Shown: positions 35,109-45,016 of the stretch, in pieces
Numbering within the stretch: position 1 is the first letter of the stretch
Layout: the number at the start of each line of letters is the position of its first letter
Assembly: GCA_963785755.1 (NCBI GenBank)
Contig: CAWAXG010000039.1
Span: 124,001 to 188,000, forward strand
Direction of reading: 5' to 3'
Source: JACCXG01 sp963785755
GTDB taxonomy: Bacteria > Acidobacteriota > Vicinamibacteria > Vicinamibacterales > 2-12-FULL-66-21
Length of the DNA: 64,000 bases
Notes under the pieces: model-generated
Databases searched by the model: none
Seen by the model: only the letters and a program-made list of their open reading frames with translations
Told to the model about the DNA's origin: nothing
Made by a program: the position numbers and the translations under genes

Positions 35109-38100
35109 TCAATGCGGTGTTCGTCGCGTGCTGCCGACTCCTGCTGGCGCGACCGCGTCCTTGAAGTACTTCGCCGCCTCCCAGTACGTCCGCGCAGCAG
35201 CATCACTGGGCGAATTCTGCGCACGCCGAATGGCCTCGTCGCCTCTCCGGAACGCCAGCACGCCGGTAGCCTTTCGATTCGTGGCCGCTTCGCGTTCGAT
35301 CAGGGCGGACTTGCGCGCGTCGCTGACGATTCGATCGAGCAGCGCCTGAAGCTGGCCATCCGCCTTGTCGATGGCCAGACCGCGCGTGACGTTCGAAAGC
35401 GCCTCCTCCTTGTTCCTCTCGGCATAGGAGCGTCGCGCGGCTCTGCGGTACTTCAGAAGGTCCGGATTGACGATGGGCGTTTCCGGGGTGACTGTTGGCT
35501 TCCCAATGCTGCTGGGCGGCTTGTCGGTGCCGCTTGATTCCCCGTCAGTACCGTCCGATGCCCCGTCAGTGCCGCCAGACATCCTGTCAGTGCCGCCCGA
35601 TGCCCTGCCGGTGACACCAGTCGGTTTGTCCGGTTCGATGGCCGGCGTCTCCCTCACAGGCGGCGGTGCAGGAGGTTCGACCAGCCTTGCTCCGACAGCG
35701 ATCGGCGGCTGAGCTTTCCAACGTGGCACGATGAACAACCCGGCTGCCGATACGGCTGCGGCCAGCGCCACGAGCGCCGCCGCTCCCCGCAAGGCCCACG
35801 AATGCATGACAGCCCGCACGCCCGCCTTCGCGCGCTCCATCCGCAACGCCGCCCGGCGCTGCTCGATCGCCTGCTGCGGCCCGCCATGGTCCGGATCGAG
35901 CGCCGGCGCTTCCTGCAGACTGGCGAGCGCGGCGCTGTGTGACGGTTCCTCTTCGACGCTGGCGATGAGGTTCGCGATCCCGCGATGGACGTCCTTCGGC
36001 CGCTCCTGTTGCTGGGCCTCCGGACGCAGCTCGTCGAGGACCCCGTCCACCTCGTGGTGCGGCGGCGCGAACGTCTCGAGCGCAAGCGATCGCCGCGGCG
36101 TAGTTGCCAGACGCCGCTTCGCCCCGCGCCGCGGCAATGGCCGCCCTCGCACTGCTGTTGAACGCGGCCCGGCGCTGGCCGTCGGGGAGGCGGCCGCGGA
36201 GATCCTGAAGCGGGCTGGTGATGCCGAACGCGGCTTCGGCAGCAGCAAGCGCCGCGTCCTGCTTCGGCCAGCTGACCCTGTTCGAGGTACGCCTCGATTC
36301 GCTGAACGGACTGCTGGTGATCCCGCTCGCGCTGCTCTTCGACGCGCTGACGGTCCCGCGCTTCGGCCGCGCGGTGTTCCGCTTCTTGGAGCGCCTGTTG
36401 CTTGATCGGCAACGAGCTGCTTCAGCTCCCGGTAGACGGCCGAGACGCGCGGATGCGGCGGGGAAAATCGTTCGAGGAGGCCCAAGGCCGCGGCGGGCGA
36501 CTGCACGAACTCATTGCGCGCCTGCGCGATGACATCGTCGGCGCTCTTGGCATGCCGCGCGCGCGCCTGCCGTTGCAGCTTCGCGAGGCGGGTTCGAAGA
36601 TCGGCGAATGCCGGACCGGGCGCATACGCGGCGTCGGCTTGGGCCAGCGCTTCGTGCGCCGCTTCGAGCTCGCCGGCGGTGAGATGCCGATCGATGCTGT
36701 CGCGTTCCCGCGCGAGCGCGGCGTCGCGTTCGCGCTCCCTGGCGCGTTCCGCATTCCTCGCGCAGCTTGCGCTCGAGCTCACGAGCCTCGGCCTGCGCCT
36801 TAGCCTCGTCGAGCGCACGCCGCACCCGCGCTTCCAGCGCAACCGCATCCGGATCGGCCGGATCGATCTGCAGCGCATCGCGGACGCGCGACCACGCGTT
36901 CGACAGATCCCCCTCCGCGAAGAGATCGGCCGCCGCCATGACGTCATCGCGCACGAGTTGCCGCTGGCGCGCGGCACGCGCCTCGTCTTCGGCGGCTTCG
37001 CGTTTCCGCTGTTCTTCCTCTCGCTGCGCCTTTTCCTGCGCCTCGCGCAGCTCCAGCTCGGTCAGCCTCTCGTCTTCGAGCGTCAGCTGCCGCAGCGCTT
37101 CGGCGGCCACCTGCGGCGTCGAGCTGAAGCGCCGCAGGATGGCCAGCGCCTCGGCGCGCTGCCCGGCGGCGAACGCGCTGCGGGCCTGGGAGACGGCTTC
37201 GAGCACGAGGCGCTCGTGTTCCTCGCGATCGAGCTCTCCGGTGCGCGGTGTCTCGATGACTTGCCCGCCACTTCGCTCCGACTCAATCAACGGCCTCGCC
37301 GGCGCGGACCTCTCCACATCGAAGATGCGTCCGTCCGGTGCGCGTAGATACAGCACCGGCGTGCCCCACTCCACTTCCCGTCCCGCTGCGAAGATCGCCT
37401 TCCGCGCCTCGGTCAGCGCGGCGTCGATCGGATACCCGTCGGCGAGCGCCCCGTAGAACTCGTGCGCAAACGTACTCGCGACGTCGTCCGCGATCTCGAA
37501 CTGCATCGCGATGACCGCGGGGATCCCCTGCTGCACCAGGCTCTGGGCCGAGCCGGCGAAGGGATCCGTGCGCGAGGTCCGGGCGCCTTCACAGGCGTTG
37601 AGGATCGCCACGCGCAGCGACTCGTGATCGTGCAGCAGCATGCCGAGGTACTGGCTGCCGACGCGATGCCCGCGCTCGTTCTCCCCTTCCAGGATCAGCA
37701 CGCCTTCCTGCGCGTCGTGATCGAACTCGCCGTGACCGATGAAGTGAAAGATGTGGTACTGCGATTTGCGGAGCCGCCGCTGCAACGCGCCGAGCGAGGC
37801 ATCGTCGAGCCGATCGATGGCGATGTGGCCGGACTCCAGGAGATCGTGCAGCGACTCGTTCAGCCGCGTCCATTCCGCCTCGACGTCGAGCGACGGAAAG
37901 TCGGTCGGGCTCGAGATCATCACCAGCACGCGAATCGGCGGCGTCACCGGGATCGGCTGGATCCGCTCGGCCAGGTCCATGTAGCGTACGAGCGGCGTCT
38001 GCACGGACAGCGCGATGAAGCGGTTGACCGACGGGTTGTAGAGGTACTCCCAGGGCAGATCGACGAGTTCAGGATCCATGAGCCGCAGCCGCACGCGAAG

Positions 38101-38406
38101 GCCGCTGCCGGCACCCTGGCGGCGGACCTCGTCGAGGCTGCTCCGGAAGCACGCCCGGACGTCGCCGCTGAAGACGGCGTTGAACAGCGACGCCCCGAAG
38201 GTCTTCGCGGTATTCATCTCCGGCGAGTCGACCCGCCTTACCGTGCGGCGGGTCCGCCCCAGGCGCAGCAGGAAGTTTTCGAGCTTGTCTTCGGAAAACG
38301 GCAGACGGAATTCGGACGTTGCCTGGCCGGCAGGCGAGTTCAGCACCTGAGCGCGGAATCCGCCCTCGGTGCGGTCGATGAGCAGGTCGAAATCCTGGTA
38401 AACCAT
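35109..38406 (-). CDS. CHAT-domain caspase-like protein with coiled coil and membrane anchor (four apparent frameshifts)
   Basis: The N-terminal domain (MVYQDFDLLIDRTEGGFRAQ) precedes a CHAT peptidase domain (about residues 155-365) with the His-Cys dyad H225 (HFIGHGEF) and C272 (ILNACEGART). A long charged coiled coil, a membrane helix (GAAALVALAAAVSAAGLFIV), four heptapeptide repeats of the RASGGTD type and a C-terminal TPR-like domain follow. The later part changes frame at CC 36756-36757, AA 36411-36412, CC 36258-36259 and AA 36084-36085. Removing one base at each gives a continuous protein of 1097 residues. The catalytic part lies before all breaks. Likely a membrane-tethered protease responding to an internal signal. 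True degradation of the tail cannot be excluded. Confidence 0.72.
35524..35607 (-). repeat. Four 21-bp tandem repeats encoding a heptapeptide
   Basis: Units start at 35524, 35545, 35566 and 35587 and share the core TCAGTGCCGCC. On the coding strand they give RASGGTD, RMSGGTD, GASDGTD and GESSGTD between the membrane helix and the C-terminal domain of the CHAT protein. A degenerate fifth unit may follow at 35608. Confidence 0.7.
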
Positions 38407-38494
38407 GCCCGCTCTCACGTCCTGCGCCTGTGACCACGAAGCTCGAGCTCAACAGGGGCTGAGGTCTGATGTTCGCTGTACTGATACCTACGTT

Positions 38495-38521
38495 AGGCGC
38501 ACTTAGGTCAGGCGCACTTAG
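38495..38521. repeat. 12-bp direct repeat upstream of the first CHAT gene
   Basis: AGGCGCACTTAG occurs at 38495-38506 and again at 38510-38521, a 15-bp period, about 90 bp before the CHAT protein start in the gap between the two CHAT genes. It may be a regulator binding site. Confidence 0.5.
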
Positions 38522-38601
38522 TACGTGTTGTTCCGGCGTCTTCCGTTACACGACCAATAGTTGGGCTTCGCTCAGCTCGTCCTTTCGTTGGGTCCCCCTT
38601 G

Positions 38602-40252
38602 TCAATCCAGGAGATCCTTCTCCGTGTCGATCGAGTCCGTGTCGATCGGGCGAACCTCCGAATCGCTCTTTCGATCCTCGCCGTTCGTGCGGCGCCCTTC
38701 GCGCGGCGCCTTCGAATCGACCATCGCCAAGACCTTGCTCGGAGGATGCTGGCCACGTTCGGCCGCGCGCGCCCGCTGCAGCGCGCGTGTCGGCGCCTGT
38801 CGGATCTGGGTCTCCAGGGCCAGCGCCGCGGTATCGTCGGCCTTCAACTTGAGGGCTTCCTGTACGCGCGCGGACGCGGCAGTCGTTTCTCCCTTCGCGA
38901 AGAGGTCCGCGGCCGCGGAGACGTGATCGCGAAGCTGACTGCGCAAGCGCGCGCGGGTCTCCGCGACGGCGCGCTGCTGTTCGGCGGTGTCGATGAGCTC
39001 CTGCAGATTCGGCGCGTTCGGATCGTGTGTCGACGCCACCCGGAGGTACTTCAACGCGTCTTCGTACTTTCCATGGGCGAGCGCGACTCCAGCGTCGCGG
39101 ATCAACACCGTCGCATCGGAGAGCGCGTTGCGCTTCGCGCTGGCTGGCCGCGAAGGACGATGGTCCAGGTCGAAGATGCGTCCGTCGGGAGCCCGCAGAT
39201 ACAGGACCGGTGTCGCCCACTCGACGTCGTTGCCCGCCGCGAAGATCGCCTTGCGGGCCTCGGTGACCGCCGCATCGATCGGATACCCGTCCGACAGCGC
39301 GCCATAGAACTCGTGCGCGAAGGTGGCAGCGACCTCGTCGGCAATCTCGAATTGCATGGCGATGACCGCGGGAATTCCCTGCTGCACGAGCGTCTGCGCC
39401 GAGCCGGCAAAAGGATCCTGCGCCGACGTGCGTGCGCCTTCGCAGGCATTGAGAATCGCCACGCGAAGCGAGGAATGATCGTGGAGCAGCATGCCGAGAG
39501 ACTGGCTGCCGACCCGATGACCGCGTCCCTCGTCATCCTTCAGAATGAGGACGCCTTCCTGGGCGGCCTGATCGAACTCGCCGTGCCCGATGAAATGAAA
39601 GATGTGATAGCTCTCCTGGCGCAGTTGTCGCTGCAGCGCCGACAGGGTGGCGTTGTCCAACCGGTCGACGACCAGCTGCGACGACCGGACCAGATCGCTG
39701 AGCGCCTCGTTCAGGCGGCTCCACTCCCCCTCGACGTCGAGCTGCGGGTAGTCCGCTGGGCTCGAGATCATGACGAGGGCCCGGATCGGCGGCGTGACCG
39801 AGATCGGACCGATCGGATCGGGAAGATCCATGTATCGAACCAGCGGCGTCCGGATCGACAGCGCGGTGAAACGATTGACCGTCGGGCTGTATAGGGTCCT
39901 CCCACGGCAGATCGGCAAGGGAGGCGTCCCCCAATCGCAGGCGGATGCGAAGGCCCTGCGACTTTCGCCTGGCCTCCTCGGCACTCTTCCGAAAACACAC
40001 CGCGACCTCGCCGCTGAAGACGGCCGCGAAGAGCATCGCGCCGAAGTTCTTGGCCGCCTGCAGCTCGGACGATTCGGCACGCCGGACCGTCCGCCGGCTT
40101 CGGCCGACTCGCAACAGGAAGTTCTCGAGCTGCACGTCGGTCAAGGGCAGGCTGAACTCCGCGGATGCGGTGCCAGCCGGCGAGGCCAGAACGCGGGCGC
40201 GCAGACCGGCCCCTGTGCGCTCTACGAGAAGGTCGAAATCCCTGTATGTCAT
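38602..40252 (-). CDS. CHAT-domain caspase-like protein, shorter paralogue (one apparent frameshift)
   Basis: 549 residues after correction. It is closely similar to the neighbouring CHAT protein through the N-terminal (MTYRDFDLLVERTGAGLRAR) and CHAT domains. The dyad is H223 (HFIGHGEF) and C270 (ILNACEGART). It lacks the membrane helix and ends in a TPR-like helical region (DALKYLRVASTHDPNAPNLQ, DLFAKGETTAASARVQEALK) and a charged tail. The frame breaks at CC 39898-39899; removing one base restores WETLYSPTVNRF, matching WEYLYNPSVNRF in the paralogue, so an error is likely. It is the first gene of a leftward three-gene cluster. Tandem duplication probably gave rise to the pair. Confidence 0.82.
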
Positions 40253-40469
40253 GGCCCGAACGCCCCCTGGATTCCGCGCCTCACGCTCTTTCGTCGCGCA
40301 AACAGCAGAAAAAGCGTGAACTAATTAGGGGTTTCCCCCAACGTCCGCGGGGGTGCAATCATACGGCCTCGGCGCGGGCAAAACAAATCCCCTTCGCTGA
40401 CCTCACCGCCGGCTTATCGGCCGCTCCAAGGTAGGGAGCCGGGGCCCTGTGTTACCCTGCGCGACACCC
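40253..40469. promoter_or_regulatory. Divergent intergenic region upstream of the CHAT cluster
   Basis: A 217-bp region between the leftward CHAT gene and a rightward oxidoreductase. It holds an AT-rich palindrome CTAATTAG (40321-40328) adjoining GGGG-TTTC-CCCC, which could be part of the CHAT promoter or a small hairpin. TACCCT lies 11 nt before the oxidoreductase ATG. No further feature is seen. Confidence 0.35.
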
Positions 40470-41486
40470 ATGCGGCAGGTCGTCATTCCCCGCCACGGCC
40501 CTCCGGAGGTCCTCGAGCTGCGGGAGGCGCCAGATCCCGTTCCCGGTGAGGGGGAGGTGCGCATCCGGGTCCGGGCGGCGGGGGTGAATTTCGCCGATAT
40601 CCTGGCGCGGCTTGGCCTGTATCCGGACGCTCCAAGGCCGCCGTGCGTGGTGGGCTACGAGGTTGCCGGCACGATTGACGCGGTCGGCCGGGGGGTCGTC
40701 GGATTCCACGAGGGCGATCGCGTCGTGGCACTGACCCGGTTCGGCGGGTATGCGGACGCCGTCGCCGTACCGGTTGATCACGTCTTTCACTTCCCGGACG
40801 CGCTCAGCGACTCGGAAGCGGCGGCCGTTCCGGTGAACTACCTCACCGCGGCGCTCGCGTTATATCGGATGGCGGCGCTGGCGCCGGGGGAAACGGTCCT
40901 CATTCACAATGCCGGCGGCGGCGTCGGCATCGCCGCGACGCAGCTCGCCCGGCTTCGCCGGGCGGTGGTCATCGGCACGGCGTCGTCAGCCAAGCACGCG
41001 GCGCTCCGGCGGTTTGGCATCGAGCACGCGATCGACTACCGGAGCGCCGATGTTGCCCAGGCGGTCCGCGAAATTACGAAAGATCGCGGCGTCGACGTGA
41101 TCCTCGATCCCATCGGCGGGAGGAGCTTCCTCACGAGCTATCGGATGCTCGCGCCGCTCGGCCGGCTCGTGATCTTCGGGCTCTCGGCGGCGGCGCCGGG
41201 CGAGCGCCGCAGTCTGATCGACGCCTTCCGCGCCTGGTGGGCGACGCCGCGATTCGATCCGCTTTCCTTGATCAATCGGAACCGCGGTGTCTTCGGCCTT
41301 CACGTCGGCCATCTCTGGAGCGAACGCAGGCAGCTCGCGCCGATCATGGACATGCTGTTGACCGAGCTGCGCGCCTCACGTATCGCTCCGGTCGTTGCCC
41401 GCACCTTTCCGCTCGACCGCGCCGCCGACGCGCACCGCTACATTCAGAGCCGGCAGAACATCGGAAAAGTGGTGTTGACGACCTGA
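40470..41486 (+). CDS. Zinc-independent quinone oxidoreductase, VAT-1-like (MDR superfamily)
   Basis: 338 residues. The GroES-like N-terminal domain (VLELREAPDPVPGEGEVRIR, RVRAAGVNFADILARLGLYP) and the NADPH-binding Rossmann domain (ETVLIHNAGGGVGIAATQLA) are clear. GVNFADILARLGLYPD followed by the membrane-trafficking-type C-terminus (FGLHVGHLWSE, SRQNIGKVVLTT) resembles the synaptic vesicle protein VAT-1-like branch. It lacks the structural-zinc Cys cluster. ATG 40470 gives the normal start; an in-frame GTG at 40449 is unlikely. Likely an NADPH-dependent reductase of quinones or enones; substrate unknown. Confidence 0.88.
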   Translation: MRQVVIPRHGPPEVLELREAPDPVPGEGEVRIRVRAAGVNFADILARLGLYPDAPRPPCVVGYEVAGTIDAVGRGVVGFHEGDRVVALTRFGGYADAVAVPVDHVFHFPDALSDSEAAAVPVNYLTAALALYRMAALAPGETVLIHNAGGGVGIAATQLARLRRAVVIGTASSAKHAALRRFGIEHAIDYRSADVAQAVREITKDRGVDVILDPIGGRSFLTSYRMLAPLGRLVIFGLSAAAPGERRSLIDAFRAWWATPRFDPLSLINRNRGVFGLHVGHLWSERRQLAPIMDMLLTELRASRIAPVVARTFPLDRAADAHRYIQSRQNIGKVVLTT

Positions 41487-41564
41487 TCCGGGTGACGCCG
41501 CGAACGTGCGGATATTGCACCGATGAGTTCCTCAATTGACGCGCGACTCTCCGAGATCCTCGGG

Positions 41565-41570
41565 TAAGCT
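41565..41570 (+). promoter_or_regulatory. -10-like box (TAAGCT) upstream of the sigma factor gene
   Basis: TAAGCT lies 29 nt before the TTG start at 41600, giving a short leader that includes the GAGGCGAAG ribosome binding site. No spaced -35 is seen. Confidence 0.35.
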
Positions 41571-41599
41571 TCGCCAGGGATTGATCGAGCGAGGCGAAG

Positions 41600-42166
41600 T
41601 TGGAAGAGACGATTTCCGGGCTCCTGGCCTCGGCCGAGGCTGGAGACCGCTCGGCCGCAGAAAAACTGTTCTCCGTCCTGTACTCCGAGCTCCATCAGCT
41701 TGCCAGGCGTGAGCTGGCCCGGCAGGGCGGACCCGCCAGCCTCGGCGTGACGACGCTGCTGCACGAGGCGTATCTGGACATGTCCGGACGCCACGACGCG
41801 TCCTTCCCCGATCGCGCCCGATTCATGGGCTACGCGGCCCGCGTGATGCGGGGTCTCATCATCGAGCACGCTCGCAGCCGGCGCGCCCAGAAGCGCGGGG
41901 GACAGTTCGAGATCGCCTCGCTCGACACCGATATCGCCGAAAACCAGACCGACGCGCCGACCCTCAGCCGGATCGGCGAGGCCGTCGACGAGCTGACGGC
42001 GGTCGATCCGATGCTCGGCCAGCTCGTCGACCTGAAGTTCTTCTGCGGGTTCTCGTTCGCGGAAATCGCCGCGATGCGGGGCGTGTCCGAGCGAACCATC
42101 CAGCGCGACTGGGAGAAGGCGCGTATCTATCTTCATCGCACGATCCGGTCGGATCTGCTGATTTGA
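41600..42166 (+). CDS. ECF-type RNA polymerase sigma factor (TIGR02999-like)
   Basis: 188 residues. Region 2 is seen in SAAEKLFSVLYSELHQLARR and TTLLHEAYLDMSG with PDRARFMGYAARVMRGLIIE. Region 4 is seen in KFFCGFSFAEIAAMRGVSER followed by TIQRDWEKARIYLH. The motif HARSRRAQKRGG between them is typical of the TIGR02999 ECF-like subfamily that is abundant in Acidobacteriota and Planctomycetes. TTG start has GAGGCGAAG just upstream. No anti-sigma factor or protein kinase lies beside it; the next gene, 81 bp on, encodes an amidohydrolase that may or may not be a target. Confidence 0.9.
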   Translation: MEETISGLLASAEAGDRSAAEKLFSVLYSELHQLARRELARQGGPASLGVTTLLHEAYLDMSGRHDASFPDRARFMGYAARVMRGLIIEHARSRRAQKRGGQFEIASLDTDIAENQTDAPTLSRIGEAVDELTAVDPMLGQLVDLKFFCGFSFAEIAAMRGVSERTIQRDWEKARIYLHRTIRSDLLI

Positions 42167-42247
42167 CCGTGTGCTAAAGTCCCTTCGTTTCCGACCGGCG
42201 CGCTGAAGCCGCTCGAACTCGCCCGGCTGTTCCCTTGGAGGTTTGAC

Positions 42248-44989
42248 GTGGTACGCCGACTGCTCACCCGACGCGCGCTCGTTTTCGCGCTCGCACTGGC
42301 GTTCGTCCAGGCCGGTAGCTCGCGGATTGCCGGGCAGGCGCCCCGTCAGGGGCGCATTGTCGCCCTCCGGGGCGGGACCGTCATGACGATCACGCGGGGC
42401 ATCATCCCGAACGGCACGGTCCTGTTGCGCGACGGCAAGATCGCGGCGGTTGGCGCCAGCGTCGATGTGCCGGCAGGCGCCGACGTCGTCGACGTCTCCG
42501 GACGCTGGGTGACACCGGGCCTGATCGACGCGCACTCTCACATCGGCGCGGATTCCATCAACGAGGGAGGAACGACGGTCAGCTCGATGGTCGGAATCGA
42601 GGAAGTCCTGAATCCGGCCGACATCAGCATCTATCGCGACCTGGCGGGCGGGCTCACCACGGCCAACGTGCTCCACGGCAGCGCGAACCCCATTGGTGGC
42701 AAAAACGCGGTGATCAAGCTCCGTTGGGGCAAGACACGGGGCAAGGATCTGCTGTTCGAAGGCGCGATGCCGGGGATCAAGTTCGCGCTCGGCGAGAACC
42801 CCAAGCAGCTGCCCCGCCAGCTCCGTGCGCAACCCGATACGCCGCTCCGATATCCAACCACCCGCTCCGGCGTCGAGTTCGTGATTCGTGATGCCTTCAC
42901 GCGCGCGAAGGTCTATCAGAGGGCGTGGAAGGATTATGAAAAGGCAAAGGCCGCGGCCGGTGCCGCCGGCGATTTTCTTCCGCCACGGCGCGATCTCCAG
43001 CTCGACTCGCTCGTCGAGGTCCTCGAAGGCAAACGGCTCGTGCACGCGCATACCTACCGCGCGGACGAAACGCTGATGCTCATGCGGCTCGCCGAGGAGA
43101 TGGGCTTCAAGGTGGCCACCTTCCAGCACGTCCTCGAAGGGTTCAGGGTCGCGAAGGAAATGGCCGCGCACGGTGCCGGCGGGTCGACGTTCTCCGATTG
43201 GTGGGGCTACAAGGTCGAGGCCAGCGATGCCACGCCCTACAACGCCGCGATCATGCACCGGAAGGGCGTTCTCGTCTCGATCAACTCCGACAGCGCCGAG
43301 CATGCGCGCCGGCTCAACACCGAAGCGGCCAAGACGATCAAATGGGGAGGATTGAGCGACGACGAAGCGCTCGCGCTCGTCACGATCAATCCGGCAAAAC
43401 AGCTGCGCATCGACAGCCGCGTCGGCTCGCTCGAAAGCGGCAAGGACGCCGACGTCACGGTGTGGACGCACCATCCCCTGAGCTCGTACGCGATTGTCGA
43501 TCGCGTCTACATCGACGGAACGCTGTACTACGAGAGGCTCGCCGAAGAACGGCGGCTCACCGAACTCAAGAAAGAGAAGACCGGGCTGATCGCCGCGGAT
43601 CAGGGGACGCGCAAATCGACGACCACCGAATCCTCTCCGCGAGCCGACGATGGCGGCCCGCCGTCACCGCGAGCCGGAAACGGCAGCGAGCAGGCGGCGA
43701 CTCATCGGCCGGGACCGTCGGTGCGTGAGGGCGATGGCTCGCCGCAGACGCGAGTCCAGGGCTCCGGCGTGCTGCTCGCGATCACGAACGCCCGAATCCA
43801 CCCCGTGACCGCGCCGGCCATTCCCAAAGGCACGATTCTGATCCGCGGCAACAAGATCGAAGCGATCGGGCCGAACGTCGCGGTTCCATCCGGCGCCAGG
43901 ATCATCGATGCGGCCGGCGCCGACGTGTATCCGGGGTTCATCGACGCGTCGACGAACATCGGCCTGGACGAGCCTGGGCCTCGCGGTTTCGACGACATCG
44001 GGGAACTGCTCGACCGCAACCCGCACGTGCGTACGCGGGTGGCGTTTCACGTCGAGAGCGACGCCATTCCGGTCGCGCGCGTCAACGGCATCACGACGGC
44101 CGCCGTCGTCCAGGCGGGCGGGATCTTCGGCGGTGAAGTGCCGGTCATGAATCTCGACGGCTGGACCTGGGAAGAAGCCACGCTGAAGGCCAACGCCGGC
44201 ATCCAGTTCACCTTCCCCGCGCTCGGAGGAACCGGAGGCGGCCGCGGCGGCGGCGGGGGCGGCGGCCGCGGGGGGCAAGCAGCCGCGGACCGCACGTTCG
44301 ACGAGATCCGCCGCGAGCGCGATCGGCGCCTCGACGAAGTCATCCGGCTCTTCGATCAGGTGCGCGCGTACGCGCGCGCGGGGGCGGAACGAACTCCGGA
44401 CTGGTCGCTCGAAGCGCTCGTGCCGGTCGTCGAGCGCAAGCTGCCGCTGATCACGACGGCCAATCTCGAGCAGGACATCCGCGATGCGGTCGCGTTCGCG
44501 ACCCGCGCCAGAATCAACATGATCCTCATGGGCGGCGCCGAAGCGAATCACGTGGCGCAGCTCCTCAAGGACAACAACATCCCGGTCATCCTCAGCAATC
44601 GGCTGACGATGCCCAGCCGGGAGGACGATTTTCACGCGGCGAGCTATCAGCTCGCGGGAGAGCTGGCGAAGGCCGGCATCAAGGTCGCGCTGTCGTCCGG
44701 TGAGAGCACCAATTCCCGCCTGCTCCCCTACATCGCCGGGATCTCCGTCGCCTGGGGCATGAGTCGCGACGAGGCGATCAAGGCGCTCACGATCAACGCC
44801 GCCGAGATTCTCGGTGTCGCCGATCGGATCGGATCGCTCGAAGCCGGCAAGGACGCCAATCTCTTCATCGCGCGCGGGGACCCGCTGGAAATCCGCACCC
44901 AGGTCACGCACGTGATCATCCAGGGCTCGGACGTCGGGCTGGCGAACAAGCACCTGGCGCTCTACGAGAAGTACATCAAGCGGCCATAG
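42248..44989 (+). CDS. Exported tandem amidohydrolase (two imidazolonepropionase-like domains)
   Basis: 913 residues, signal peptide at the start (RALVFALALAFVQAG), GTG start with TTGGAGG upstream. Two amidohydrolase domains are joined by a linker. The N-terminal copy (about residues 37-435) keeps the metal-binding set: DAHSHIG, LVHAHTYRADE, TFQHVLEG and INSDS. The C-terminal copy (about residues 515-913) has ASTN instead of the HxH motif and lacks the other His ligands, so it is probably structural. A Gly/Arg-rich tract (about residues 659-678) lies within it. The enzyme would hydrolyse cyclic amides or similar compounds outside the cytoplasm. It precedes a related gene by 27 bp. Confidence 0.88.
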   Translation: MVRRLLTRRALVFALALAFVQAGSSRIAGQAPRQGRIVALRGGTVMTITRGIIPNGTVLLRDGKIAAVGASVDVPAGADVVDVSGRWVTPGLIDAHSHIGADSINEGGTTVSSMVGIEEVLNPADISIYRDLAGGLTTANVLHGSANPIGGKNAVIKLRWGKTRGKDLLFEGAMPGIKFALGENPKQLPRQLRAQPDTPLRYPTTRSGVEFVIRDAFTRAKVYQRAWKDYEKAKAAAGAAGDFLPPRRDLQLDSLVEVLEGKRLVHAHTYRADETLMLMRLAEEMGFKVATFQHVLEGFRVAKEMAAHGAGGSTFSDWWGYKVEASDATPYNAAIMHRKGVLVSINSDSAEHARRLNTEAAKTIKWGGLSDDEALALVTINPAKQLRIDSRVGSLESGKDADVTVWTHHPLSSYAIVDRVYIDGTLYYERLAEERRLTELKKEKTGLIAADQGTRKSTTTESSPRADDGGPPSPRAGNGSEQAATHRPGPSVREGDGSPQTRVQGSGVLLAITNARIHPVTAPAIPKGTILIRGNKIEAIGPNVAVPSGARIIDAAGADVYPGFIDASTNIGLDEPGPRGFDDIGELLDRNPHVRTRVAFHVESDAIPVARVNGITTAAVVQAGGIFGGEVPVMNLDGWTWEEATLKANAGIQFTFPALGGTGGGRGGGGGGGRGGQAAADRTFDEIRRERDRRLDEVIRLFDQVRAYARAGAERTPDWSLEALVPVVERKLPLITTANLEQDIRDAVAFATRARINMILMGGAEANHVAQLLKDNNIPVILSNRLTMPSREDDFHAASYQLAGELAKAGIKVALSSGESTNSRLLPYIAGISVAWGMSRDEAIKALTINAAEILGVADRIGSLEAGKDANLFIARGDPLEIRTQVTHVIIQGSDVGLANKHLALYEKYIKRP

Positions 44990-45016
44990 GCGCAGCGCAA
45001 CACAACAGGTAGTCAG

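Noticed and set aside
42248..44989. Two separate amidohydrolase genes instead of one two-domain protein
   Set aside because: The frame is uninterrupted across the linker, and the second domain has no ribosome binding site or signal peptide of its own.
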